A stretch of 64,000 nt of DNA from CAWCDJ01 sp963778675 (GTDB lineage: Bacteria; Acidobacteriota; Terriglobia; Bryobacterales; Bryobacteraceae): contig CAVZVI010000009.1 in NCBI GenBank assembly GCA_963778675.1, forward strand, positions 124,001-188,000, written 5' to 3'. The notes under the pieces were generated by a model. It searched no databases. It saw only the letters and a program-made list of their open reading frames with translations, and was not told where the DNA came from. The translations under genes and the position numbers were made by a program. This document shows, piece after piece, positions 1-7,830 of this stretch (position 1 is the first letter of the stretch; every line of letters starts with the position of its first letter).

Positions 1-254
1 CCCGAAATTCGCGCGCTCACCGGATAAAGATGAACGTCAACCTGCGCATCATCGGTGGTCTCGAAACCCGAGAAGTAGCGCCAGAGGAAGACGCCGCCTC
101 CAAGGACTACGATCAAGGCAGCGATCGCAATCCACCACCGGTGAGATCGCCGGCGCGGGTAAACGGGGTGTGTTGCGGCGCGACTTTCCACTGGCGTATT
201 GCGCGTCCCAGGCGATATACTTTCCGGATTCTTGGCTGTCTCTAGATCGGCCAC
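1..254 (-). CDS. HlyD/EmrA-family membrane fusion protein (N-terminal part, cut by window edge)
   Basis: Periplasmic adaptor of a tripartite efflux or type I secretion system; it would link an inner-membrane pump to the TolC-like protein encoded just upstream. The reading frame from a GTG at 254 gives a short cytoplasmic tail, one membrane segment (WWIAIAALIVVLGGGVFLW, about residues 38-56), then GFETTDDAQVDVHLYPVSAR, which is the usual junction where HlyD/EmrA proteins enter the barrel-sandwich domain. The GTG lies one base after the TolC stop and follows a GGAGG nine bases upstream, so the two genes are co-transcribed. Only about 84 residues are inside the window. No ATG fits the frame as well. 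Confidence 0.85.
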   Translation of the reverse strand, partial: MADLETAKNPESISPGTRNTPVESRAATHPVYPRRRSHRWWIAIAALIVVLGGGVFLWRYFSGFETTDDAQVDVHLYPVSARIS

Positions 255-255
255 G

Positions 256-1674
256 CTACTTTACCTCCATGAATATCTGAATCTGTTGCTCGGTGGACCC
301 CAGCGCGCGTGCGAGTTCGACCTTCGCGAGGTTGTGGGCATACAAGGCGGCGATCAAGTTGTCACTGGCCACGGCAACCGATCCTTGAGACTGCACAACC
401 TCAACCGTGTCGGTTATCCCCGAGGCGAAGCGGTCCCGGGCCTGCGCAAGGGTCTCGTTCGCGAGCTTGAGGTTGTTCGTGGCGACAGATACCTGTTCGG
501 CAGCTGACTGGACGTCAAGCATGGCCGCCCGGACTTGATAATCGATCTGGCCGCGAAGGTCAGCTAGTTCGTCCTGGCGCTGCTTCAACGCCGCACGGGC
601 TTGAATGATGTCACCGCTGATTCGCTTACCGTCAAAAACATTGAACTTCGCGAAAGCCTGAAACGTGAAGGTCCCGTGGGAATTGTCGAGCGTAGTTCCC
701 GCATCACCGTAATCCGCGGAAACGCCAAGGCTCGGGTATCGCTCCGCGCGAGCAGCGCTGACGGAATCCTCGGCGGCCCGTACGAGGGCTTTGGCGCTCT
801 GGAAATCGGCGCGCTCTTCGTAGGCTATGCTTAGGGCCCGATCCGGGGTTATCTTGGCCAACGGCAAGTAGGGTTCTTTGTCGGCGATGGTAAACTGCTG
901 GCCCGGCGGCAAGCCGATCACTCGTCCCAAGGCCAGCTTATCTTTGGCGACCTGATTCTTCTGCGCGATCAGTTGCTGTTGTTCCTGCTGTAGCTGGACT
1001 TGAGCGCGGAGTACGTCAATCGCCGCCGCGGTCCCCGCACGCTGCTGGTCGGCAGTGCGGTCGCGGACGGCCTGATCGGTTTCCACCTGCGCCCGTAAGG
1101 CCTGCACCCGGGAAGAGCCGGCAATCACGAGCAGGTAAGCGTTCGCGACGGACTGCGACACCAGATCACGAGCGTCTTTCAATGATAGTTGAGCGGCGCG
1201 CTCGCCCTCCTGGGCAGCGGCATGGCTCTTGCGGAGCCTGTAGTCAAAGACGTTGAAGGACGCATAGGCGCGCACATCGGTATAGTGGAACGGGCCGACG
1301 ATGGTGGGGATGGAAGCGCCCGGGATTTGGAAGTTGATCCCTCGGGTTTTCAAATTGATTTGCTCGACGTTTTCGCTTACTACTCCGGTCACTTGGGGCA
1401 GGAGTGCGCTCAGAGACCGGAGCCGCCCGCCGCGCGCGACTTCGCTCGCCTGTGCGCTGAGTAACAGACCGAGGTTCGTTCGCAGCCCGCGATCGATGGC
1501 ATCCTGAAGCGTCAGCGACAGAGGAGTGGAAGAAGCTACTCCCGTTGGAACGCTGCCCCGAAACGGAGATCGTTGTCCGAACGCCGCTGAAGCGGCGAAG
1601 AGGCCCACGCAAGCTGCGATGCAAGAACATCGCCTCACGTGGCCAGACGGAGAATTAAACAATCCGGGGTTCAT
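256..1674 (-). CDS. TolC-family outer membrane efflux protein
   Basis: Outer-membrane channel of a tripartite exporter, 472 aa, the normal length for the family. A signal peptide ends near residues 33-34 (ASAAFGQ). Two OEP repeats follow, with long alpha-helical stretches rich in Ala, Gln, Arg and Glu and the typical VANAYLLVIAG and DTVEVVQSQGSVAVASDNL segments that form the coiled coil and the hairpin between repeats. The downstream HlyD-type gene starts one base after its stop, so the pair forms an operon whose pump gene should lie beyond the left edge. The substrate cannot be deduced. Confidence 0.88.
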   Translation of the reverse strand: MNPGLFNSPSGHVRRCSCIAACVGLFAASAAFGQRSPFRGSVPTGVASSTPLSLTLQDAIDRGLRTNLGLLLSAQASEVARGGRLRSLSALLPQVTGVVSENVEQINLKTRGINFQIPGASIPTIVGPFHYTDVRAYASFNVFDYRLRKSHAAAQEGERAAQLSLKDARDLVSQSVANAYLLVIAGSSRVQALRAQVETDQAVRDRTADQQRAGTAAAIDVLRAQVQLQQEQQQLIAQKNQVAKDKLALGRVIGLPPGQQFTIADKEPYLPLAKITPDRALSIAYEERADFQSAKALVRAAEDSVSAARAERYPSLGVSADYGDAGTTLDNSHGTFTFQAFAKFNVFDGKRISGDIIQARAALKQRQDELADLRGQIDYQVRAAMLDVQSAAEQVSVATNNLKLANETLAQARDRFASGITDTVEVVQSQGSVAVASDNLIAALYAHNLAKVELARALGSTEQQIQIFMEVK

Positions 1675-1776
1675 ATGGTTCTTCTGCTGCGTGCACCGTC
1701 TCGAGAAACCGGGTCCACGTTGAGGGAGATGTATCGCGAAATGCCATGCGAGCCTCGATAGCCGCCGGTCGCCGCC

Positions 1777-1894
1777 GGCCGCGTTCGCCCCTTCCGCCGT
1801 TGAACGCTTCAGCAGGACGTTGGGCCACCACGCCGTTGCCTGACAGGATCAGAACCGCTGTCCCCACGAACTCCCCAAAGCATTTCGCACCCAT
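1777..1894 (-). pseudogene. Relic of an aquaporin/glycerol facilitator (MIP family) N-terminus with frameshift
   Basis: From an ATG at 1894 the frame reads MGAKCFGEFVGTAVLILSGN followed by GVVA, the first transmembrane helix of GlpF-type aquaporins. Skipping one base at 1822 restores the expected continuation NVLLKRSTAEGAN, which follows NGVVA in many GlpF proteins. After that the similarity fades within about 15 codons, and the NPA pore motifs are absent. An AAGAAGA purine tract precedes the ATG. This is what I read directly; that it is a decayed glpF-like gene is inference from family knowledge. The rest of the interval 1675-2098 shows no other convincing gene. Confidence 0.6.
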
Positions 1895-2098
1895 ATTGAT
1901 CTTCTTTCGCCAATGGACGCCTATGCGGCCGGCTCGAGCCATTCGAAGGAGCGCGTTACCGCCTTCTTCCACAAGCCCTACAAGACGTCGCGCGGCTTCT
2001 CACCCATGTGAGGCTGCCACGTCTATCCACTGCCTACCAGGAACGGAGGTCTCCGAGGCCCGTGCGTTGCCCCTTCTTCCACGTGGGGATGCCCGGCC

Positions 2099-2635
2099 TC
2101 ACCTCGTCGATGAGGCCCGCGACGGAGTCCTCTTCACCCGCCGGCTCCCGGCCACTTCAAAGATGACCTCGAGTTCCACCGGCACCCCGAGCGGCAGACT
2201 GGCTACGCCATAGACCAGCCGGCACGGATTCCTTGCCGGCCCGAAGACGTCTTGGAGCACCTCCGAGGCGCCGTCCGCGATTCTCGGGTGCTCGCGCACA
2301 TCGCCGGAAGTGGCGACCATGACGCCCAGCCGTACGATCCGCGTCACTCTGTCGAGCGAGCCCAAATGCTGCCGGACCACCGCCATGGCATTGAGTGCCG
2401 CCAGGCGCGCCGCGGCATACGCCGTGTCCGCATCGAGTTCGCCGCCTACTCGCCCCACGAATTTTGCGCTGCGGCCCTCAGTCGGCATCATGCCCGTCAG
2501 AAAAAGTAAGTTGCCGCTTTGTACGGCTTCCGTATAAGTCCCCAAAGGCTGCGGCGGCGCCGGGAGCGCGATCGCCAGTTCCTGCAGTCTCGCTTCAGCC
2601 GTTCTCAACACCTGTCCATTTGAATTTGCGCTCAT
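2099..2635 (-). CDS. RidA/YjgF-family protein
   Basis: Member of the RidA (YjgF/YER057c/UK114) family; RidA proper hydrolyses reactive enamine/imine intermediates from PLP enzymes, while others of the family act in catabolic pathways. The core contains GTYTEAVQSGNLLFLTGMMP near the N-terminus and the closing RLVYGVASLPLGVPVELEVI stretch, where the usual catalytic Arg sits (CRLVYGV). About 178 aa from the ATG at 2635, longer than canonical RidA (about 130 aa), with N- and C-terminal extensions; the C-terminal tail is Arg/Ser rich. The start at 2635 is preferred over one at 2674 because GGAG lies just upstream. It follows the SDR gene by 10 bases. Confidence 0.85.
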   Translation of the reverse strand: MSANSNGQVLRTAEARLQELAIALPAPPQPLGTYTEAVQSGNLLFLTGMMPTEGRSAKFVGRVGGELDADTAYAAARLAALNAMAVVRQHLGSLDRVTRIVRLGVMVATSGDVREHPRIADGASEVLQDVFGPARNPCRLVYGVASLPLGVPVELEVIFEVAGSRRVKRTPSRASSTR

Positions 2636-2645
2636 AGGTTCTCCG

Positions 2646-3386
2646 TCACCACTTGCCGTTGTGCGCGCCCGCATCGACGTGAAGCACTTCGCCAGTCACG
2701 TGACGAGCTTCGGTCAGATACACCACGGCGTTCACGATGTCGTCGACCTCGGAAATCTCGCCCATCGGGGAGAGGCCCTCTAACATGCCTTTGGGCTCGC
2801 CGCGATGCATTGGCGTGTTCACCACCCCCGGCGCGACGGCGTTGAAACGGATCGCAACTTTGGCGTATTCCATAGCGAGACTGCGCGTGATCGCCTCAAG
2901 CCCCCCCTTCGTGACCATCGGGAGCGAGGCGTTCACTCCCTTGATTGGGTGTTCGACCATCGCGCTCGTGATGCAAGTGACGCTGCCGCCGCTATTTTGC
3001 GCCAGCATCTGCTTGACCGCCAACTGCGTGATGTAGATATAGCCTCCCAGGTTAGTCGCCGAAAGGATTTGGAAATCACTCTCCGTATAATCGGTGAACC
3101 GCTTCGTAAAGAAGATCCCCGCATTGTTTACCACTACATTGATTGAGCCAAAGCGGCTCATGGCGGTATCCGCGATTTTGGCAGCAGTCGAGGCCTGGCC
3201 GATGTCTCCCTGCACCAAAGCAAGGTGCTCCGTCGATACTAATTCCGACTCTTCAATCCTGAGCGAATTCGCGACAACGTTGTAGCCGAGCTTCAGAAAC
3301 GCTTGCGTGACGCCCGCTCCGATTCCCCGCGACGCGCCCGTCACAATGGCTGTCTTTCGCCTCTCCTCGATTCCGTGTTCCGCCAT
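2646..3386 (-). CDS. Short-chain dehydrogenase/reductase lacking the catalytic tyrosine
   Basis: Classical-length SDR (246 aa), Rossmann fold binding NAD(P). TGASRGIG (residues 16-23) and NNAG (87-90) are intact, and Ser141 and Lys160 occupy the catalytic positions, but the YxxxK motif reads PMVTK: the tyrosine is a proline at residue 156. The C-terminus ends GEVLHVDAGAHNGKW, the normal SDR tail. A subgroup of SDRs with this substitution exists, so it is probably not a sequencing error, but the usual hydride-transfer chemistry would need another acid. It forms a two-gene unit with the RidA gene that follows by 10 bases. Substrate unknown. Confidence 0.85.
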   Translation of the reverse strand: MAEHGIEERRKTAIVTGASRGIGAGVTQAFLKLGYNVVANSLRIEESELVSTEHLALVQGDIGQASTAAKIADTAMSRFGSINVVVNNAGIFFTKRFTDYTESDFQILSATNLGGYIYITQLAVKQMLAQNSGGSVTCITSAMVEHPIKGVNASLPMVTKGGLEAITRSLAMEYAKVAIRFNAVAPGVVNTPMHRGEPKGMLEGLSPMGEISEVDDIVNAVVYLTEARHVTGEVLHVDAGAHNGKW

Positions 3387-3586
3387 TCCGTCCCCCTCCT
3401 GTCATCGGATATCTCCTTGTTATGCAGCCCGAGGGCCGTGGGTAAACGCATGAAATCGCAAGCGGAACGCTCCGCACCGCCGCCAACTGGCAGCCGTCAG
3501 TGTCGGACGACCGACGCGGCGACCGGCACGGCTATACTCCATGCCTCCAACTACCGCCGATTTACCGCGTAACGGGGCTGGCAATA

Positions 3587-3694
3587 GAGTCGCTGCACGG
3601 TGCGGCGTTGGAGACCCAGCCCGCGGCACGGCGCGAACTGGTACGCCAGGTGCGGCAAACGTATCAGCTCAACGAGAGGCGAGCCTGTTTAGAG
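3587..3694 (+). pseudogene. Relic of an IS3-type transposase (OrfB N-terminal region)
   Basis: One frame reads QPAARRELVRQVRQTYQLNE followed by RRAC, which matches the start of IS3-family OrfB proteins, where an Arg-rich helix leads to SERRAC before the DDE integrase core. The similarity stops there; no DDE domain or terminal inverted repeats are visible. The remainder of the non-coding interval 3387-3886 between the divergent SDR and enolase-superfamily genes shows nothing else I can name. Identified from motif memory only, so confidence is moderate. Confidence 0.4.
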
Positions 3695-3886
3695 AGGACC
3701 TGGAAGGGGTCGGGCCGCAAGATCGAATTCCGGAAGCAGCCGAACAGGGCATCGTGATTGATTGCCTGTATCGGCCGCGCATGAGCGGTGCCTGAAGCGG
3801 GGATGCCGCCACTCCGCCTCCACACATGCACACCGGGTGCTACGCTGGGCCTGCCGCGCCTGTTCCGTGGCGCGAGGAGATGGCGC

Positions 3887-5203
3887 ATGAGTTCTTCGAG
3901 AAGAACATTCCTGAGTGCAGCGGCAGGAGCAGCCGGGGCCTCGGCCCTGGACGCACAACAGCGCGTCGGCGCGGAGTTGCCGCGGGGCCGTATCTCGCCC
4001 CTGGACGGGGTGCGGCGCGAGAAGATCAAAATCACCGGCATCAAAGTTCTCAGCCTCGGCTACCGGCTCAAGCCGGAAGAGGAGTGGCCGGACGCCGACA
4101 ACAACGTCATCATCTACAAGACCGAGTCGGTGATCGTGGAACTTACCACCGACGTGGGCCTGAAGGGCATTGGCGGCGCCTCCCGATACAACGGGCCGGC
4201 GGAGATGAAGGAGTACGCCGAGGCCGTAGTGAAGCCGGCCATCCTAGGCAAGAACCCGTTCGACGTGGAATATCTCGCCGCCGGCCTGTGCGGGCCACGG
4301 GCCCGCGGCCTGTGGGCGGGCGTGGACACCGCCATGTGGGACATCATCGGCAAGGCCAAGGGGCTCCCGCTGTACCGAATCCTGGCCACCGACACCGAGC
4401 CCGTCACGCACATTCGCATGTACGCCTCGGGCGGCGAGTTTACTTGGCAAAAGGGTTCCCGCTTTGTGGGACCGGACGACCTGGTGAAGCAGGCCCTGCG
4501 ACACAAGGCCGCCGGCTACACCGCCTTCAAGTACCGGCCCGGCGGCGGCTTCGCAAGGCTGGGCATCAAGATGGCGGATTTCATCCCCTACATGCGCGAC
4601 CTGCGCAAGGCCGTGGGGCCGAACTTCGACCTGATTCAGGAAGCCAATACGAGATGGTCGATGGAGCAGTGCATGGAGATCGCGCCGGTGCTCGAAGAGC
4701 TGAAGTACCTCTGGTTCGAGGAGCCCACGCGCAAGAACATCGACGACTACGTCAAGCTCAAGAAGTACCTGCCCACGGTGAAGATCTCCGGCGGCGAGAC
4801 CATGCCGAACCGCGCCACCTTGGCCGAATGGGTGGACCGCGGGGCCTATGACATCGTGCAGCCCGGCTGCGACGATGCCGGCGTCACCGAGTGCTGGCAC
4901 ATGGCGCGCATGGCTGGCAGCCGCGGAAAGCTCATCTGCCCCCACAACTGGCAGGACGGCCTGATTACCGCGGCCAACGCGCACCTGCTGGCGGCCGTGC
5001 CGAACCGTTTCCTGCTGGAATCGAACATGACCCCCAACCCGTTCAAGGAGGGGTTGTTCAAAGAGAAATTCCAGGCGGTGAACGGCCACATCGACGTACC
5101 CCGGAAGCCGGGCCTGGGCGTGGAACTCAAGGAAGGTCTTGAGGAGCTATATCCGCCGATTCCGGGCAACTGGAACATGCCCGACCCGAACTTCCCCGGG
5201 TAG
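3887..5203 (+). CDS. Tat-exported mandelate racemase/muconate lactonizing (enolase-superfamily) enzyme
   Basis: About 438 aa. The start at 3887 gives a twin-arginine signal (SSRRTFLSAAAGAAG) and has GAGGAG eight bases upstream; an earlier in-frame ATG at 3788 would bury that signal. After the capping domain, the barrel carries an AFKYRPGGGF strand near the usual KxK base position, then metal-ligand regions QEANTRW, WFEEPTRKN and SGGETMP, and a late His (CPHNWQD). These fit the acid-sugar dehydratase branch of the enolase superfamily, which abstracts a proton alpha to a carboxylate with Mg2+. The exact substrate (galactonate, galactarate and so on) cannot be read. The pectinesterase downstream suits pectin or uronic-acid use. 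Confidence 0.85.
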   Translation: MSSSRRTFLSAAAGAAGASALDAQQRVGAELPRGRISPLDGVRREKIKITGIKVLSLGYRLKPEEEWPDADNNVIIYKTESVIVELTTDVGLKGIGGASRYNGPAEMKEYAEAVVKPAILGKNPFDVEYLAAGLCGPRARGLWAGVDTAMWDIIGKAKGLPLYRILATDTEPVTHIRMYASGGEFTWQKGSRFVGPDDLVKQALRHKAAGYTAFKYRPGGGFARLGIKMADFIPYMRDLRKAVGPNFDLIQEANTRWSMEQCMEIAPVLEELKYLWFEEPTRKNIDDYVKLKKYLPTVKISGGETMPNRATLAEWVDRGAYDIVQPGCDDAGVTECWHMARMAGSRGKLICPHNWQDGLITAANAHLLAAVPNRFLLESNMTPNPFKEGLFKEKFQAVNGHIDVPRKPGLGVELKEGLEELYPPIPGNWNMPDPNFPG

Positions 5204-5329
5204 CTTCTGGGTCGTTCACTTCTTCCGGGCCGCCGGTCCTTGGAATGATCTGGGCACCCGCGGGGATGGCAAGTGCAATGGCCGGCACGAGACCGCAGCG
5301 GACGTCGTGGCTTGGATGAGAATGGAGAG

Positions 5330-6295
5330 ATGTGGCAGTTTCCGACCCACTCCGTCGCGCTCATCCTGGTGGCGCTACCCTTATCAGCCGCCGTCGCCCC
5401 GATCCACGTGGTCGTCGCGAAGGACGGTAGTGGCGATTTTCCCACCGTGCAGAATGCGGTGGATCACGTGATGGACCGGGCGCTCAGTCCGTTTCCTGGC
5501 CGGGTGATCATCGAGATCCGGCCCGGCGTGTATCACGAACGTGTGCGCGTGCCGCCGGACCGGCCACGGATCACGTTACTGGGGCAGGACGCCGCGACGA
5601 CCGTCATCAGCTACAGCGTGGGAGCAAAAGACGTGGGCGGCACTTTTTTCAGCGCGGTGGTGGACGTGAGCGGTGCGGAATTCGAAGCCGAGAATCTCAC
5701 GTTCGAGAATACCTTCGGCCCGGGGACACAGGCGGTGGCTGTTTCGACGCACTCGGATCGCGCGGTCTTTCGCCATTGCCGCTTCATCGGAATGCAGGAC
5801 ACGCTGTATGCGGCAAGCGGCCGGCAATACTACGAAGACTGCTACATCGCCGGCCACGTGGATTTCATCTTCGGGAATGCGCAGGCGGTTTTCGAGCGGT
5901 GTGAAATCCACAGCCGCGGGCCGGGCTTCATCGCAGCGGTGAGCCGCACGATGCCGGCGGGGCCGGAGGGCTTCGTATTCGACCACTGCAAACTCACGGC
6001 CGATCCGGGAGTCCACGATGTGGCGTTGGGGCGCCCGTGGCGGCTCTACGCGCGCGTCGTTTATCTGGATTGCTGGATGGGCGATCACATTTACCCCGAA
6101 GGGTGGAACAACTGGAACAAGCCAGAGGCGGAGAAGGATTCGTTCTTCGCCGAGTACGGATCCACTGGACCGGGCGCCGGCGGCGCGAACCGCGTCAAGT
6201 GGGCGAACCCGCTGACATCCAGCGAGGCGGCTCGATTTCGGCCCGAAGTCTTCCTGCGGGGCGGCGATGGCTGGAACCCCGCGGCCCGGCGGTAG
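5330..6295 (+). CDS. Secreted pectinesterase (CE8)
   Basis: Demethylates pectin (polygalacturonate methyl ester) outside the cytoplasm. The product is about 321 aa with a signal peptide (MWQFPTHSVALILVALPLSA). The right-handed beta-helix has the CE8 signature set: VAKDGSGDFPTVQNAV near the N-terminus, GMQDTLYA (first catalytic Asp with its Gln), HVDFIFGNAQAVF (second catalytic Asp) and GRPWR (substrate Arg). The start at 5330 was chosen because a start at 5273 would put 19 charged residues before the signal peptide; GGAGAG lies directly upstream. It follows the enolase-superfamily gene by about 130 bases and may share its transcript. Confidence 0.92.
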   Translation: MWQFPTHSVALILVALPLSAAVAPIHVVVAKDGSGDFPTVQNAVDHVMDRALSPFPGRVIIEIRPGVYHERVRVPPDRPRITLLGQDAATTVISYSVGAKDVGGTFFSAVVDVSGAEFEAENLTFENTFGPGTQAVAVSTHSDRAVFRHCRFIGMQDTLYAASGRQYYEDCYIAGHVDFIFGNAQAVFERCEIHSRGPGFIAAVSRTMPAGPEGFVFDHCKLTADPGVHDVALGRPWRLYARVVYLDCWMGDHIYPEGWNNWNKPEAEKDSFFAEYGSTGPGAGGANRVKWANPLTSSEAARFRPEVFLRGGDGWNPAARR

Positions 6296-6801
6296 CGCCT
6301 CACCGGCGGGAAACCGTCCGACTGGAGCCAAATGACATGTCGAGGGTCATCTACCTCTGATCTGGCTGCAAGAAGACTGGCACTGGCGTCGTCGAGATTG
6401 TGTCGTCGAGATTGACCTTGTGAAAATCACGAACCTGCTATACTAGAGACGGCATCTCCCACCAAGAGCCGAGCGGCCAGTTGTTTTTCGGCCTGCTGAA
6501 CCGTCCGTCCCTGATGTCTCTTGCCAGAAAGGACGGAACAACGTGCTCCGCTTCCACACGCTGCAATCGTTTGTGCCTGTCGCAGTCCCGGCATTTCACA
6601 AAGGCGATAGCCTGTTTCTCGCAAGGGGAACTTACGCTGGTCATCTGTGAGCAAGACCTGTTGGCCGGCGCACAACTGTCAGATGAGATCCGCTGCTTCC
6701 GATTCCACCCTTCCTCATCGTGACTTCCCGAGTTGCCGATGATTACCTATGGCGAGGTGACACGTACCTCAGTTTAGCGGGCGCACATGAAAGGAACCAT
6801 T
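6296..6801. other. Intergenic stretch without a confident gene
   Basis: About 500 bases between the pectinesterase and an RRM gene. It contains a 14-base tandem duplication (6387-6414) and a possible weak promoter on the plus strand (TTGTGA at 6418, TATACT at 6439, only 15 bases apart). On the minus strand 6438-6644 is open for 68 codons and reads CRDCDRHKRLQRVEAEHVVP, loosely like the Cys-x2-Cys and His of an HNH nuclease, but it has no ribosome-binding site and no further match, so I do not call it a gene. Confidence 0.4.
6387..6414 (+). repeat. 14-base tandem duplication
   Basis: Two adjacent near-identical units, CGTCGTCGAGATTG and TGTCGTCGAGATTG, differ only in the first base. Two copies only, in non-coding DNA after the pectinesterase. 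It looks like a slippage duplication with no evident function. Confidence 0.7.
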
Positions 6802-7080
6802 ATGAACAACATTCTTGTTGGTAACCTCAGTCCGAACGTCACTGAACAGGACATTCGGTCCCTATTTGAAAAGCACGGTGCCGTCCAGCGGTCCAAGATG
6901 ATGACTGATCGGTGGACTGGTCTATCCAGGGGTTTCGGATTCATTCAGATGAAAGCCGATGCCGAAGCGCAGGAGGCGATCGTCGCTCTTAATGGAGCGG
7001 ACCTCAACGGGAAGGCTTTGAAAGTGAACCAGGCTCGTCCGCAACTGCATCGTAGGGCCAGTCATTCAAAGCGGGGTTAA
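6802..7080 (+). CDS. Small RNA-binding protein with one RRM domain
   Basis: Single RNA-recognition-motif protein (about 92 aa), like the cyanobacterial and acidobacterial Rbp proteins that bind single-stranded RNA, often in cold or stress responses. RNP2 is ILVGNLS (residues 4-10) and RNP1 is RGFGFIQM; the domain ends LNGKALKVNQARP, followed by a short basic tail. The ATG at 6802 is preferred over one at 6787 because AAGGA sits seven bases before it. The next gene starts seven bases after the stop. A second RRM protein of the same type is encoded at 43508. Confidence 0.9.
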   Translation: MNNILVGNLSPNVTEQDIRSLFEKHGAVQRSKMMTDRWTGLSRGFGFIQMKADAEAQEAIVALNGADLNGKALKVNQARPQLHRRASHSKRG

Positions 7081-7087
7081 CCCTCTC

Positions 7088-7384
7088 ATGAAGTTACTGG
7101 AGCACTTGCAGGGTACAGGCGTTGTGACCGCACCGGACGGGAACGAAATGCGCGCGAAATACGATGTTCAGATCACTCAGGATGAACCTGAAGGTGCGGC
7201 GGGAGCATCGCCAATCGTCCGTTCCAAGCACATTTCGGGTTTGGTGTGGTCATCGGATGATTCATCCTTCGTGATTAGTCACGTCCGAACGGTGATGACG
7301 CTTCAGATGGAAGACGGGCGCAGGTTCCGATTCTTCCATCGGGACATCGAAGGCAATATTGGATTGACTAAGTGGCTTGGGTGA
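7088..7384 (+). CDS. Small conserved hypothetical protein
   Basis: A 98-aa soluble protein without signal peptide or membrane segment. I do not recognise a named domain. It starts MKLLEHLQGTGVVTAPDGNE, a beta-rich pattern, and ends with RRFRFFHRDIEGNIGLTKWL. It begins seven bases after the RRM gene, so the two are almost certainly co-transcribed, and a role connected with that RNA-binding protein is possible but not shown. Confidence 0.65.
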   Translation: MKLLEHLQGTGVVTAPDGNEMRAKYDVQITQDEPEGAAGASPIVRSKHISGLVWSSDDSSFVISHVRTVMTLQMEDGRRFRFFHRDIEGNIGLTKWLG

Positions 7385-7586
7385 TCTCGCGGCCGGCGAC
7401 TCTTGCGATTTTAAACATCTGTAGCATTGCGATTTGGATCACCACCTGAGCGAAGCACATTGGCGAGGCGACGCCGGATGTTATCCGGAACCGGCATCGC
7501 CAGGATCGTTCTGCCAAACGGCGTAAGAGGCGCGTGCAGAACCGCTTTTGGGTTGCCCCAGGCTGCCGGGGTTCACCACATGCGGT

Positions 7587-7700
7587 CAACGCGCCCATCC
7601 AAACACCAAGGTATCCGAGAAACACGCTGCCCGCCATGTAGACCAAGCCCCAACCATTGCGTCGCGATCGGAGCACACCTGGAAACGACGGCTTCCGACG
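7587..7700 (-). pseudogene. Relic of a CrcB/Fluc fluoride-channel C-terminus
   Basis: A minus-strand frame contains NGWGLVYMAGSVFLGYLGVW followed by MG, matching the last transmembrane helix of CrcB (Fluc) fluoride channels, where RWGLALLYVxGSVxLGLxAVWLG is usual, with a preceding stretch (RFQVLRSRR) that aligns with the loop before it. The conserved TFSTF pore segment is missing, so only the end of the gene survives. The rest of 7385-7830 shows no other convincing coding sequence. Confidence 0.5.
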
Positions 7701-7830
7701 CGACAGGCGTCCGTATACATCGCCTCCGCCTGGGACATGTCGACATCAATCGCCCGCCGAATCCATAATGAAATGTCCCGGTTCTTTGGAAGGTGATGGC
7801 CGCCCGATCTAAGGAACGAGGACTGATTCT

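Noticed and set aside
1913..2011. Plus-strand 32-codon frame (MDAYAAGSSHSKERVTAFFH...)
   Set aside because: Very short, no ribosome-binding site, next to the aquaporin relic; could be decayed coding DNA but nothing can be named.
3541..3795. 84-codon plus-strand frame before the enolase-superfamily gene
   Set aside because: Overlaps the IS3-like relic in another frame, has no ribosome-binding site and no domain.
6438..6644. Minus-strand 68-codon frame with CxxC and EHVVP, resembling an HNH nuclease
   Set aside because: No ribosome-binding site, no further HNH residues; similarity is too slight to call a gene.
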